From positions 12,582,205 through 12,646,204 of the forward strand of contig NC_067206.1 in the NCBI RefSeq assembly GCF_026262505.1: a stretch of DNA of 64,000 nucleotides, written 5' to 3'. This DNA comes from Trichomonas vaginalis G3. Lineage: Eukaryota > Parabasalia > Trichomonadida > Trichomonadidae. The position numbers and the translations under genes are program-made. Shown here one piece after another: positions 31,412 through 40,575 of this stretch; within the stretch, counting starts at the first letter, position 1, and every line of letters starts with the position of its first letter. The notes under the pieces are model-generated. The model did not search any database. It had not been told where the DNA came from and saw only the letters and a list, made by a program, of their open reading frames with translations.

Positions 31412-33295
31412 ATGAATTTTGTAAAAACCAGAGCAACTTCCAAAAACCCACCAATTTATACTAGAGGTAGCAGTAATAATCCTCCATATGGGCAAATTGT
31501 TAATAAAACAAAGTCAGCAATTTGTTTTTTATGTCTATTTGATGGGTTAAGAATCCCATCAATCAGAAGATTAGTCAGAAAGCCCCAAAACATATGCGAT
31601 AGACCATTGCTAACATTTGACCCAACATATTATGCACCAGATTCTTCAAAAGCGATTCAAGAGATGTATAACAATGCTTTAAAGTGTCCATGTGACTTTG
31701 CTGTCGATCCATCAGCACAAACCGTATTAACGTTATTACGAAAACATTGTTCTTCAATGCCTCCTCAAAGAATTTTATTACATTATTTTGGTTCAGGCTG
31801 TCATCCACCATCCGATGATGGCAACCTCTTTTTCTTCTCAGATGATAGATCACGATACAAACCAATAAAAGTCGCCAATCTCTTAAATAGCTGTAATTGC
31901 CCTATTTGTGCCATTATTGATGCTCCTTCAGCGGGCTCGCTATACAGAGCATTTCAATGCAGACAAGATGTTTTTGCCTTTTTGGCATGCGGACCTGGCG
32001 AATTGTTGCCAGTTTCGACTGATGCACCATTAGATATCTTTTCCTCATGTTTATTATGCCCATACGATATTGCCCTTTGGTTCTATCATCGCCATCACAA
32101 CGGAATTATTGAAGCAGAAAACAATGGAACGAAAGATTCAAAAGAAAGATTAATTCGATTCTTAAACGCCATACTTGATTCAATACTTTTCGATTCACAA
32201 ACACAAGACACATACTACAGGTTCTCTATTGATCCTGCCGTACTTACTCTTGCACGTGGCTTTGTTTTAGCCCAAAAAGTTTTGTCTTCTTTCAATATCC
32301 ATCCAATTTCGATTCCAGAGCTTAAACCAATGGAATCTCATCCATTGTGGGCATTATGGGACACTACTCTTGACTGTGCAATTGCCCTCAATACCTCCCA
32401 AATGTCATCAATGATCTTTTCTTTAGTTACAACTTCATTTGACTCTTTTCCTTCCACTTCACTTTTCCCTATCTTTGCATACTTCCTTTCCACAGAGCAC
32501 CATTACCACATTGCACAGCGACTCCTTCAGTACATAGATTCCACTGAAGGTGCTGCAACAATTGCTTCTCATTCAACAATTCCTTCTGTGATTGTTAGCC
32601 TTGAAAAACCATCAGTTTTATCTTTAATCATTTTGTCAAAGATCATTGCAATATCTAAGATCACTCCTTACGAGCAGATGACACCAATCAACTTCATACA
32701 AGCCAAAGATCCAGGAGTTCTGAAGGCAGGAATGTTGATGATTTCAATCTGCATTTCGACATCGCATCTCGCAAATTTCAACAAACTGACAGACGTTTGC
32801 ATTGATCATGCAGCACATTGTGCACCATATTCATGCATATTGTTAGGTCTGTTGGCTGAGAAATCTGGTAGATTGATCCAATTGCCTAATTACGTTCCAA
32901 AATTTTTGCCATTATTGAAGTCCAGAAAAGACACAATAAGAGCATCAGCAGCATATGTTATTGGCAACAGCAGACAACCAGATATTGTTCAGTATCTTGT
33001 TCCTTACTTGCAAGATAAGTCGAGTTTGGTAAGAGCACAATCTGTTTGGGGAGTTTGCAGAGGAATGATCATTTCTCAGAAAAAGGATTACTTGGATTTG
33101 ATCTGCCAAATGAAAGATGATAAAGACAAAATAGTAAGAAAGACTGTAGAGTTGTTGCTCCCTTATGTAAAAGCAGACGAGATTATTGATGATATTAAAT
33201 TGCCACAAAATCATTTGTTGATACAAATGCTTGTGAAAAGTGTGAGTTCCAATGATTTTGTTTCAAGATTTGAAGATGAGGTCTTCATGATGTAA
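31412..33295 (+). CDS. Raptor-like TOR complex 1 scaffold
   Basis: A 627-residue protein. About residues 30-220 follow the Raptor N-terminal (RNC, caspase-like) domain: FLCLFDG, DPSAQTVLTLLRKHC, RILLHYFGSGCHPPS (Raptor: HYNGHGVP), then ICAIIDAPSAGS and LACGPGELLPVST / FSSCLLCPYDIALWF. Helical HEAT-like repeats follow (about 370-600). Raptor recruits substrates to TOR kinase. Both caspase-type catalytic positions are lost here (GHG to GSG, no Cys in IIDAPS), as in Raptors in general. It ends without the usual C-terminal WD40 domain, so it is about half the animal length. The WD40 gene downstream is POC1-like and is not a detached Raptor tail. Confidence 0.85.
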   Translation: MNFVKTRATSKNPPIYTRGSSNNPPYGQIVNKTKSAICFLCLFDGLRIPSIRRLVRKPQNICDRPLLTFDPTYYAPDSSKAIQEMYNNALKCPCDFAVDPSAQTVLTLLRKHCSSMPPQRILLHYFGSGCHPPSDDGNLFFFSDDRSRYKPIKVANLLNSCNCPICAIIDAPSAGSLYRAFQCRQDVFAFLACGPGELLPVSTDAPLDIFSSCLLCPYDIALWFYHRHHNGIIEAENNGTKDSKERLIRFLNAILDSILFDSQTQDTYYRFSIDPAVLTLARGFVLAQKVLSSFNIHPISIPELKPMESHPLWALWDTTLDCAIALNTSQMSSMIFSLVTTSFDSFPSTSLFPIFAYFLSTEHHYHIAQRLLQYIDSTEGAATIASHSTIPSVIVSLEKPSVLSLIILSKIIAISKITPYEQMTPINFIQAKDPGVLKAGMLMISICISTSHLANFNKLTDVCIDHAAHCAPYSCILLGLLAEKSGRLIQLPNYVPKFLPLLKSRKDTIRASAAYVIGNSRQPDIVQYLVPYLQDKSSLVRAQSVWGVCRGMIISQKKDYLDLICQMKDDKDKIVRKTVELLLPYVKADEIIDDIKLPQNHLLIQMLVKSVSSNDFVSRFEDEVFMM

Positions 33296-33606
33296 TATTT
33301 ATTTTTATTTTGTTTGTTATTAAAATATATATTGAATTATCTGATTTTCTAAGAGTTTTTTTGAAAGATTTATCAAGATTTGAAATATAAAACAACTTCT
33401 AAGAGTTATGCTTGTAATACATTGGCGAATTCAGACAATTTGGTTTGTAGAAACCTTTAATAAAACAAAAGATTCAAAAGATAAAATTTGATAAATTGAT
33501 GATTTTATCGAGCTTTCGATTTTGAGCTGAACTAAATTTATTCCATCATAATTACTTATCATTCTTATCTTGATGAAAGTTTTGATAAAATTTTAAACGT
33601 ACAGTA
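33296..33606. other. Intergenic DNA before POC1-like gene
   Basis: These 311 bp are AT-rich. TTAAACGT at 33593-33600 lies 6 nt before the next ATG and recurs before HYLS1 and the ARM/coiled-coil gene. Confidence 0.5.
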
Positions 33607-34878
33607 ATGGATAGTGGATATATTGCTCACACTGTCATTCCCGAAAAAGGAATTACAACAGTCCGTTTTGGGAGTGATGAAAAGAAAGTTCTAATTGTTT
33701 CTCGTTGCAATGCTATATATAATTACACTGTTGGCGATAAAAAAAGACCTCATGCCTTTAAAGCTCCAGATTTTGATCCTACCGTAGCTATTTTCAATGG
33801 AGATGGCAGTACTATTTATGGTGGATCTCTTTCCGGCAAGATAGCACTATGGCCAAATCATGGACTTACTGTAACTTATATAACAGTTGGACATTCAGGA
33901 GCAATCAATGATATGGCTTATTCAAAGAAAAGTAAATGCGTTTTGACCGGTTCAAACGACAAAAACGTTAAATTATGGAATGATGAGTTGGGATTTATCA
34001 CATCATTCAAAGAGCATCCATGCCAAGTTACAGCTGTTGCTGCAGATCCTACATCAACAATTGTTGCCTCAGGAGATTCTCAAGGTAACTTAATTGTCTG
34101 GGATTCCGCAAAAGTGATAAAACTAAAAGGACAAAAGGATCTTTCATCTGCAGTTCTATGGAAGAAACTACTTAGAGTTAAAAAACGGTGTGAAATCTCA
34201 TCCATTTCGTTCGACTTCACAGGAGGTTTCGTATCTGCAACAACTACTGATGCGCATATTACAGTCTGGGATGCCAAAACAGGAGAGTTAATTCAAGCAT
34301 ACAATGAAGACTCTAATTGCTGCACCTTTAGCCCAACAGCGCCATTTTTATTGGCTTCATCAAGAACAAACCAACAAAAAATATTCTCTCTTGAATCATC
34401 ATCACTACTTTACTCATTTGAAGCTCATAAATCACCAGGAATTGCCTCTGCATGGTCACCATCAGGAAAGATTTTCGTGACAGCAGACATTGATGGCGTA
34501 ATTATCAGTTGGAACATGCCAAAAGATAAATTCAAGCCTATTTGGGTTGATAAAACAGGTAATATTCAAAAATTACCAAAAACAGAAGTTCAACAGAAAC
34601 AAGTACCTCCAAAAGCAGAAGAAGAACAACAAAAGCAATTGCCTCCAAAGGCAGAAGAAATTAAATCAGATAAAGAAGATGAAAAAATTCCAGCCAAAAA
34701 GGAACAGAAATCTTCCACAGGTATAAAAATAAGGACAGATGAGCCAGTAGATGTTAAGCTTGATGCAATTTTTAAGCAACTCCAAGATCTGACTAATCTT
34801 GCAAATCAGATGGTTGTTAAAATCCACGAACAGGACGAAAAAATCGAAAGCCTTTCCAAGGCAGTATTTAACAAATAA
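33607..34878 (+). CDS. POC1-like centriole WD40 protein
   Basis: A 423-residue protein with about seven WD40 repeats (residues 8-300; clear examples are GHSGAINDMAYS / TGSNDKNVKLWN and AVAADPTSTIVASG / LIVWDS), a Lys- and Glu-rich linker with two QQKQ-PPKAEE copies (about 325-355), and a C-terminal coiled coil (about 380-423: LDAIFKQLQDLTNLANQM). This order, WD40 plus a short C-terminal coiled coil, is that of POC1, a core protein of centrioles and basal bodies. Some WD repeats are degenerate, so another WD40 family cannot be excluded. Its position near HYLS1 supports the call. Confidence 0.7.
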   Translation: MDSGYIAHTVIPEKGITTVRFGSDEKKVLIVSRCNAIYNYTVGDKKRPHAFKAPDFDPTVAIFNGDGSTIYGGSLSGKIALWPNHGLTVTYITVGHSGAINDMAYSKKSKCVLTGSNDKNVKLWNDELGFITSFKEHPCQVTAVAADPTSTIVASGDSQGNLIVWDSAKVIKLKGQKDLSSAVLWKKLLRVKKRCEISSISFDFTGGFVSATTTDAHITVWDAKTGELIQAYNEDSNCCTFSPTAPFLLASSRTNQQKIFSLESSSLLYSFEAHKSPGIASAWSPSGKIFVTADIDGVIISWNMPKDKFKPIWVDKTGNIQKLPKTEVQQKQVPPKAEEEQQKQLPPKAEEIKSDKEDEKIPAKKEQKSSTGIKIRTDEPVDVKLDAIFKQLQDLTNLANQMVVKIHEQDEKIESLSKAVFNK

Positions 34879-34941
34879 GATTTTCCTACAGTTTGTTATT
34901 TTGTTTTTTTAAAAAAATGTTATTTTATTATTAAAGAATAA

Positions 34942-35553
34942 TTATTTTTCAGAGAAGTTACGGGCAGCTTCCAAAACTTCCTTAGAAGGCATGGTATATG
35001 GATCGCTATCCTTTGGACAGTACTTTTCGCAATATTCTTTAACATGAATTGGGAAATTATCCTTTGTAGACTCATCAAGCATTTCATCAGCAATATTGGC
35101 ATCAAGTGGGTCAGATGGGTTTGGATTCTTTAACAAGAAGCCAAGAGCGACGTAATGGGCATGAATTGATGTAGATGCAAGGTATGTTTCGCCACGGAGA
35201 GTGGAAAGGCAAACGTTGCCGTCCTCATCAATGTTTGGATGCCAAATCTTTGTAAGGCAGAGAACCTTTGGAGGGATATATGGGAAATTATCTGGGGTGG
35301 CGAACAAGAAATCGAAGTTGTAGCCTGCCCAGTATCCATCTGATGGTTTAATACGAACAACAAAATTCATGATGTCATTCTTGTTGACAAGAACGAAAAC
35401 TGGATCGTTTTTGCCTCTGCAGACATTTTCTTTAAAATTATCTAAATCACTAGAAAGACGAAGCTCGGAAGCCATGTTTGCTTTCTTTCCAAGGATATTG
35501 AGAGTTCTATCAGAGCGAACTGCACCGCCACGACCACCACGGCTAGCTGACAT
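34942..35553 (-). CDS. NEDD8-conjugating enzyme UBC12-like E2
   Basis: A 203-residue E2. After an N-terminal extension rich in Arg and Gly (SASRGGRGGAVR), the UBC fold (about 28-185) contains GYNFDFLFATPDNFPYIPPK and the active site HPNIDEDGNVCLSTLRGE, followed by GFLLKNPNPSDPLDANIA. The L-x-x-LR after the Cys and the NP-DPL wording are closest to UBC12/UBE2M, which charges NEDD8 for cullins. The usual MIKLFSLK docking peptide is absent. The initiator-like TCATTTT lies 9 nt upstream. The stop is 63 bp from that of POC1 (convergent). Confidence 0.8.
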   Translation of the reverse strand: MSASRGGRGGAVRSDRTLNILGKKANMASELRLSSDLDNFKENVCRGKNDPVFVLVNKNDIMNFVVRIKPSDGYWAGYNFDFLFATPDNFPYIPPKVLCLTKIWHPNIDEDGNVCLSTLRGETYLASTSIHAHYVALGFLLKNPNPSDPLDANIADEMLDESTKDNFPIHVKEYCEKYCPKDSDPYTMPSKEVLEAARNFSEK

Positions 35554-35557
35554 TTAT

Positions 35558-35564
35558 AAAATGA
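35558..35564 (-). promoter_or_regulatory. Initiator TCATTTT
   Basis: On the minus strand TTTTCATTTTATAA precedes the ATG of the UBC12-like gene. It is a good match to the trichomonad initiator; the A at 35562 would give a 9-nt leader. Confidence 0.7.
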
Positions 35565-35972
35565 AAATAATTATGACAAAAAATTTTCAAAAAGTATTGT
35601 TTTGTTTATAAATTGTTATTTTTGGCTTATTTTTATCCAAATCTATTTGACCATTCACTTTCTAAAAAGTAACATTCTCATGGAAAATTTCCTACGAAAT
35701 TTTAAAAAACATGACCAGCATCTCAAAAATACATCATTTAAGTCATATCTTTTAGTTTGTGAGTCAAAAATCTTAAGATTTAAATTCGGATTCCTTCCCA
35801 ACGACTACTTTTTTTTTTGAAAAAATTTTCAAAAAATTATGTGATTTCATTATCCAGTCCATATCAGACATCAAAGAGAAGATGAATTAGAATTTAATGA
35901 CTTGCGTAATAATAAAAATCGTTATCATACATTTTAATCTTTAAATATATATAAATAAAAGAAATATACATC

Positions 35973-36755
35973 TTAGTGGTAAGCTGGGTCGCTATATGCA
36001 AGCTTTTGCCTGATACTCCATCTTAGATTGTCACGTCTTCTCTCTGGTGGCGGAACATAGTCCGGGAATCTTTCTTCATACAACAATCTTCTTCCTTTCT
36101 TAGGAACAGGTGGTCCTTTCCTTTTGCTTGGTTTAATTGGAGGTGGTCTAATAAATCCGCCGACTAATTCTTTCTTTACTGCTGGATATGGATCTAGTTT
36201 TCTTTCAGAAGTTCCAAAATACATTGGAACATCAACTTCTGCACCGTCATCTTCAGGCGGATCAGCCATGATAATATCTCTACATTCTTGAAGACTCTGA
36301 TCAAGCTGATCTGCCTTATTTCTGAGTTCTTGAATTCTTTTAGTCCATTTTTCTGTTTCATCATCGTCTATTTGCTTTGGCTTTGATGATCTTACAGGAC
36401 TTGCCCTTTTATGAGATTCTCTTTTTGGACTTGCGTTAGAGCTAGCATTTCTTATAGGTGCTGGTTCATCATCATCGTCTTCAAAGGCTGCAGCTTTAAT
36501 TGATGGTTTTGGAGGAGATTTATTTGATTTTTTAATAGGTTCACGACGTGCAGGTAGGGCAGATTTCTTCAAAGGTGGCTTTTTAAGTGGTCTATATTCA
36601 TGAATTTCTTCTTCTTCAACGTCAAGTTCTCCAGATTCGGCTTCGTCTTCTTCATTTAGAGAAAGCATAAACTCTTTTAATGTTTCTGGTGGAATATTTT
36701 TATATCCTTTCTCTTCAAGGAGTTTCCGAACTTCGTTTTCATCTAATTTGCTCAT
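35973..36755 (-). CDS. HYLS1: HYLS1-like centriolar protein
   Basis: A 260-residue protein. The N-terminal ENEVRKLLEEKGYKNIPPET helix is the motif found at the start of many protist HYLS1 proteins. A basic, disordered middle (Ser, Pro and Lys-rich) and a short coiled coil (about 135-160) follow. The C-terminal HYLS box has FPDYVPPPERRRDNLRWSIR, matching the family's R-x-LRW-VR pattern. HYLS1 is incorporated into centrioles and is needed for cilium assembly, here presumably at flagellar basal bodies. TTAAACGT lies 16 nt upstream on the minus strand (36772-36779). Confidence 0.85.
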   Translation of the reverse strand: MSKLDENEVRKLLEEKGYKNIPPETLKEFMLSLNEEDEAESGELDVEEEEIHEYRPLKKPPLKKSALPARREPIKKSNKSPPKPSIKAAAFEDDDDEPAPIRNASSNASPKRESHKRASPVRSSKPKQIDDDETEKWTKRIQELRNKADQLDQSLQECRDIIMADPPEDDGAEVDVPMYFGTSERKLDPYPAVKKELVGGFIRPPPIKPSKRKGPPVPKKGRRLLYEERFPDYVPPPERRRDNLRWSIRQKLAYSDPAYH

Positions 36756-36967
36756 TTTTAAATTTAAATGTACGTTTAAAAATTATTTTAGGGGGAAAAA
36801 TTTCGAGGGCCCCATCTCGCTTTCTGTTTTATTCATCAGAAAACCACATGAATAGGTTCTATATACACATCACAACAGAACTATTGACAGATTTGTTAAG
36901 TATTTTAGATATTTTACAAAATAAAATAATTATAATAACATTTTTACTACAAAAGCATACAAATTTA

Positions 36968-39376
36968 TTAGTTTTTAGACTCATCCAGCATAGTTAACAG
37001 TTGTTCTGGAGGTATTGGAGATTCATCAGTAATACGATGAACGAATTGAGTAATCAATTCAAATTGTTTCTTATCAGCTTCCATATTTGTTAAAGCAGCC
37101 ATAAGTTCTGCATTTCTTCTTTCTAAATCCGCGATTTCTCTTCTGTTTTCGACCTGAACTTGATGCATTTCTTCTAAAACTTTAATTGTTTCACGAAGTT
37201 TTTCTTTAAGAAGTCTTGATTTATCGTGAATGTTCTTTCTTGCATCTTCGGACTGTCTTAATTCTACCTTCAAGTTATTTATTTCTATACTTGCTTTCTC
37301 GCGTTCGACATCAATATTATGGAAGTCATCGCTTTTTGTGGCGAATTCAGCTTTCAAATCTTTCAATTTATTCTTAAGACTTTCATTTGAAACTGTCAGT
37401 TCATTATTCTTTTTTGTAATCATGTCTATTTTGCCTTGAAGTTCTCCAACCTTAACTTCATAAGCTGCATTTTCTCTTTCTGTTTTTACATGGTTTTGTA
37501 TCTGCTGTTTATATTCTTCAACAGATTTCGTTAATTCATCGATTTTCTGTTTCTGCTGAGAATTTGATGCCTTTAATTGCAAATTTTCTGTTGTTAAGTC
37601 TTGTGTTTTGGCTAATTCTTTATCTAATTTAGATTGGAGATCTGCATTAGTTTGATTTAATTTCTCATTTTCTTCTTTAGAATTTTTCAGTTCTTTTTCC
37701 AATTCTTCAATTTTTTGTTTCATTTCATCATTTTCAGCTTGTAGATCTTCGTTTTTAGTATACAATGATTGTATTTCTAATTCATGGCATTCTATTCTTG
37801 CCTTCAAACTCTCGGTTGCCTTATTCACTTCTTCAACTTTTCCATCAACAGACATCTCTACTTTCTTCTTTTCTTCTTTAGATCTCAAATTGATAGTCAT
37901 GAATCCCGAGATGATAGAATCAAATAATACGCTACTATCTGCTGTTTTATCACCAATTTCAAGCTTTGATATCTGTGAAAGAGCTGTTACAGCATCTAAT
38001 AAAGCTTTTCTATCTGTCATATTTTCAATAACATGTGCTAAAAGAGCCGAAAACTGAGAATCAATGATTACTAATCTTAATCTCTTTCTCCATGAATCAA
38101 TGTGATAAGAAGTGAAAGATATGAATAAGAAAAAAATCAAAGAAACATATGGCTCACTTGATTCGATCTGACGTTGAAAGGCAACAAATATTTGTTCTTC
38201 ATATTTCTCTAAAGTAGATTTTACATTCATAATCAACTTTTCTGATTGAGAAAAGAATTTTAGAATTGTTGCTGCTCCTTCAAGAAGTTCATAATCAAGT
38301 GTACTGGGCGGAGAAGATAATATTCTCAATGACTTTGTAATATGAGAAACTGTATCCTCAAGTTTATCAAAGAGATTTGTATTTTGGAAATAAAGTTGTT
38401 CAATCATCATCAAAATTTCATGAGAAACAAAGCCATACGGTGTCGAAACCATTGCATCAATGACACTATCAATGCTAACTTCTTCAAATGTTAATAAGAA
38501 ATTAGATTCACGATTAATAATAATTCTATTTAAACAATTAAAGAGTAACATTGATTTAATTGCAACAGATGATACAGCAGCTTCTGATATTTGCTTTATT
38601 TCTTCCTCTGTTAATATTGCAACCACACTTATATCTGTTAATAAATGAATTGCGCATTTTAGTATGAGAATGTTATCACCTGAAACAGAAATTGCATGTA
38701 ATGCTGCAGCTTTTACGGTATTCCCGTCAATACTTCGTGGAAATATACAAAGAAGCGATGAAAGAGCAGAAAGAACTGTTAAATGATCATCTGATGAAAG
38801 AGAAGCCATTGCAAGATCTCTAAATGTTTTCAGATCTGGAGATGTGCGTACAAAAGTTAAAAATAATGGTCTTGATCGCAATAAACTTGAAATTGTACAT
38901 AAAGCAAATGAAGAGCATGATCTTTCAGTAAGTAAATGGACAAGCTCATGAAACATATCACCATATTGTTCTTTATCCGGCTGATTTAAGATTCCATCAG
39001 AAATAATAGCCGTTAATTCGAGTAATTGCTTTTGTATTTCAGGCGGAGTATTATTTGAAATAGTTTCGATAACTTTGTGAAAAGGAAAATGATTTGCCAA
39101 GCAGTTATGTACTGATGGAGAAGAAATTGAAAATGATTTTAAGAATTTTGTGATTGCTTCTGTAAAAGTTATTGATTCTTGGCTTTCTGGATTGATGCGT
39201 GAAAATGGTTCTATAATTAATTGAATAAATGATTCTAACGAAGGATCATTTGATAAACTAGCGAATTCGAAAGTTCCGATCGAAAAGGTTGATATAATAT
39301 CTAAATATGCCTTATCAAAAGCAACCGTATTCTCTTTTTTCGATTCTAGAGCTTCACAGAATGTACCAAGATGCAT
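36968..39376 (-). CDS. ARM/HEAT-repeat plus coiled-coil protein (CIP2A-like architecture)
   Basis: An 802-residue protein. Residues about 1-480 are helical repeats of ARM/HEAT type; about 500-780 are a long, nearly uninterrupted coiled coil (for example LEKELKNSKEENEKLNQTNA). There is no membrane segment. An armadillo head with a coiled-coil tail of this size is the layout of CIP2A-type proteins, but sequence identity is too low for me to claim orthology; a centrosomal or basal-body coiled-coil protein is equally possible. Its ATG is only 66 bp from that of the divergent gene at 39443. TTAAACGT lies 5 nt upstream (39382-39389), shared with POC1 and HYLS1. Confidence 0.6.
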   Translation of the reverse strand: MHLGTFCEALESKKENTVAFDKAYLDIISTFSIGTFEFASLSNDPSLESFIQLIIEPFSRINPESQESITFTEAITKFLKSFSISSPSVHNCLANHFPFHKVIETISNNTPPEIQKQLLELTAIISDGILNQPDKEQYGDMFHELVHLLTERSCSSFALCTISSLLRSRPLFLTFVRTSPDLKTFRDLAMASLSSDDHLTVLSALSSLLCIFPRSIDGNTVKAAALHAISVSGDNILILKCAIHLLTDISVVAILTEEEIKQISEAAVSSVAIKSMLLFNCLNRIIINRESNFLLTFEEVSIDSVIDAMVSTPYGFVSHEILMMIEQLYFQNTNLFDKLEDTVSHITKSLRILSSPPSTLDYELLEGAATILKFFSQSEKLIMNVKSTLEKYEEQIFVAFQRQIESSEPYVSLIFFLFISFTSYHIDSWRKRLRLVIIDSQFSALLAHVIENMTDRKALLDAVTALSQISKLEIGDKTADSSVLFDSIISGFMTINLRSKEEKKKVEMSVDGKVEEVNKATESLKARIECHELEIQSLYTKNEDLQAENDEMKQKIEELEKELKNSKEENEKLNQTNADLQSKLDKELAKTQDLTTENLQLKASNSQQKQKIDELTKSVEEYKQQIQNHVKTERENAAYEVKVGELQGKIDMITKKNNELTVSNESLKNKLKDLKAEFATKSDDFHNIDVEREKASIEINNLKVELRQSEDARKNIHDKSRLLKEKLRETIKVLEEMHQVQVENRREIADLERRNAELMAALTNMEADKKQFELITQFVHRITDESPIPPEQLLTMLDESKN

Positions 39377-39442
39377 TGTAGACGTTTAATATTTTTTTTA
39401 TAGTTTCAAAAAAATAAGAAGAGAAAAAAAAATTAAAGAAAA
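39377..39442. promoter_or_regulatory. 66-bp bidirectional promoter
   Basis: Two genes diverge from these 66 bp, so both core promoters must lie here. The minus-strand side has TTAAACGT next to its ATG. The plus-strand side is A-rich (attaaagaaaaATG) with no clear TCAYW; TTTCAAAAA at 39404 is the best candidate. Confidence 0.6.
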
Positions 39443-40327
39443 ATGAATGAAAATCTTGATGATATCTTTGATACAAGTCTTGGATCAGTGAAAGACATTG
39501 AGAATGATACTAATCCTGCAAGTAGCGATACTAATAAAAACTTCGAAGAAGAAACAATCAACGAATCTGATAATAAATCAAAAAGCAAACAAATTTCAAA
39601 CAAACAGCTATCAAGTAGAGAAATTAATGAAATCAAAGCAATGCAAAATCAAAAGCTCTTTGCTTTGAAGCAACAAAATCTTGCAAAAGAACAAGCACTA
39701 GCGAGTTCGAATGATTTAAAGTATAGAGACTATTTATGGGATATAACATGCAAATACTTTAATAAAGGATGCTTCGCAGATAACTTACAACCTCAATTCG
39801 ATCAAAAATTAGCAGATGAAGAATTTAAACTCAAAAAGGAAATCATCGCATTACAAGAGCAAAATAAAGAAGAAATACGACTAGCAAAAGAAGCAATGAA
39901 AACTCAGAACATTAAATCTGAACCACAAGTTGAATTACTTGAACCACAGAAGTTAGCACAAATCCTGTATGATAGTATTTATGACAGCGATATATTTCGC
40001 GAGTCATCAGATATTAATAAGATAATAGATCAAATCTTACAAAAATTAGAAAATAATAATAATGCTTTTTCAGATAGTTCAGGTTTCTCGGAGAGTTCAA
40101 TACCAATGCAATCTCCAATACGTAATCAATATAGCTCACCGCCTTTAAAGGTATCTCCACCAAAATTAGTGCCAAGATCGACACCAAAAACAAATAGAAA
40201 TCTCAAAAACGATCCGGCATTAAGAAGAAATATACAGGAACGAAAGAAGTTGAAACAATCCATTGAGCAAACTAATAAATTCCTTGCTGAAATGAAAAGA
40301 CAATCTTGGTTTGGCGAATTTATGTGA
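39443..40327 (+). CDS. Unknown coiled-coil-rich protein, 294 residues
   Basis: An acidic, Asn- and Ser-rich N-terminus (about 1-50), a charged helical region (about 55-165; one segment is QKLADEEFKLKKEIIALQEQ), a disordered Ser/Pro middle (about 205-250) and a basic C-terminal helix (RRNIQERKKLKQSIEQTNKF) ending in WFGEFM. The family is not recognised. It is divergently paired with the ARM/coiled-coil gene over a 66-bp promoter, so a related cytoskeletal role is possible but unproven. Confidence 0.65.
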   Translation: MNENLDDIFDTSLGSVKDIENDTNPASSDTNKNFEEETINESDNKSKSKQISNKQLSSREINEIKAMQNQKLFALKQQNLAKEQALASSNDLKYRDYLWDITCKYFNKGCFADNLQPQFDQKLADEEFKLKKEIIALQEQNKEEIRLAKEAMKTQNIKSEPQVELLEPQKLAQILYDSIYDSDIFRESSDINKIIDQILQKLENNNNAFSDSSGFSESSIPMQSPIRNQYSSPPLKVSPPKLVPRSTPKTNRNLKNDPALRRNIQERKKLKQSIEQTNKFLAEMKRQSWFGEFM

Positions 40328-40575
40328 TTTTATGTTATTTTGTTATTGTTTGTAGTTAAAAAGCTAAATTTTATCTATTCAGGTCTTCATTTACATAGAT
40401 ATAACATGCTTTTTTTATTGAAATCATTCGACTCTTTATAATGATGTAGACAGACATTGCACAATGGAATTTTTATTCAATACATCAATTATTCATACTA
40501 TATTTGTAATAATTCATATCATCTACTGACACAACAAACATTTCCCTGTAAATGGTAATTTATTCACAGTCTCAC

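Noticed and set aside
33607-34878. Detached WD40 domain of Raptor
   Set aside because: The gene has its own promoter word and start and a C-terminal coiled coil of POC1 type, and its repeats do not look like the Raptor propeller.
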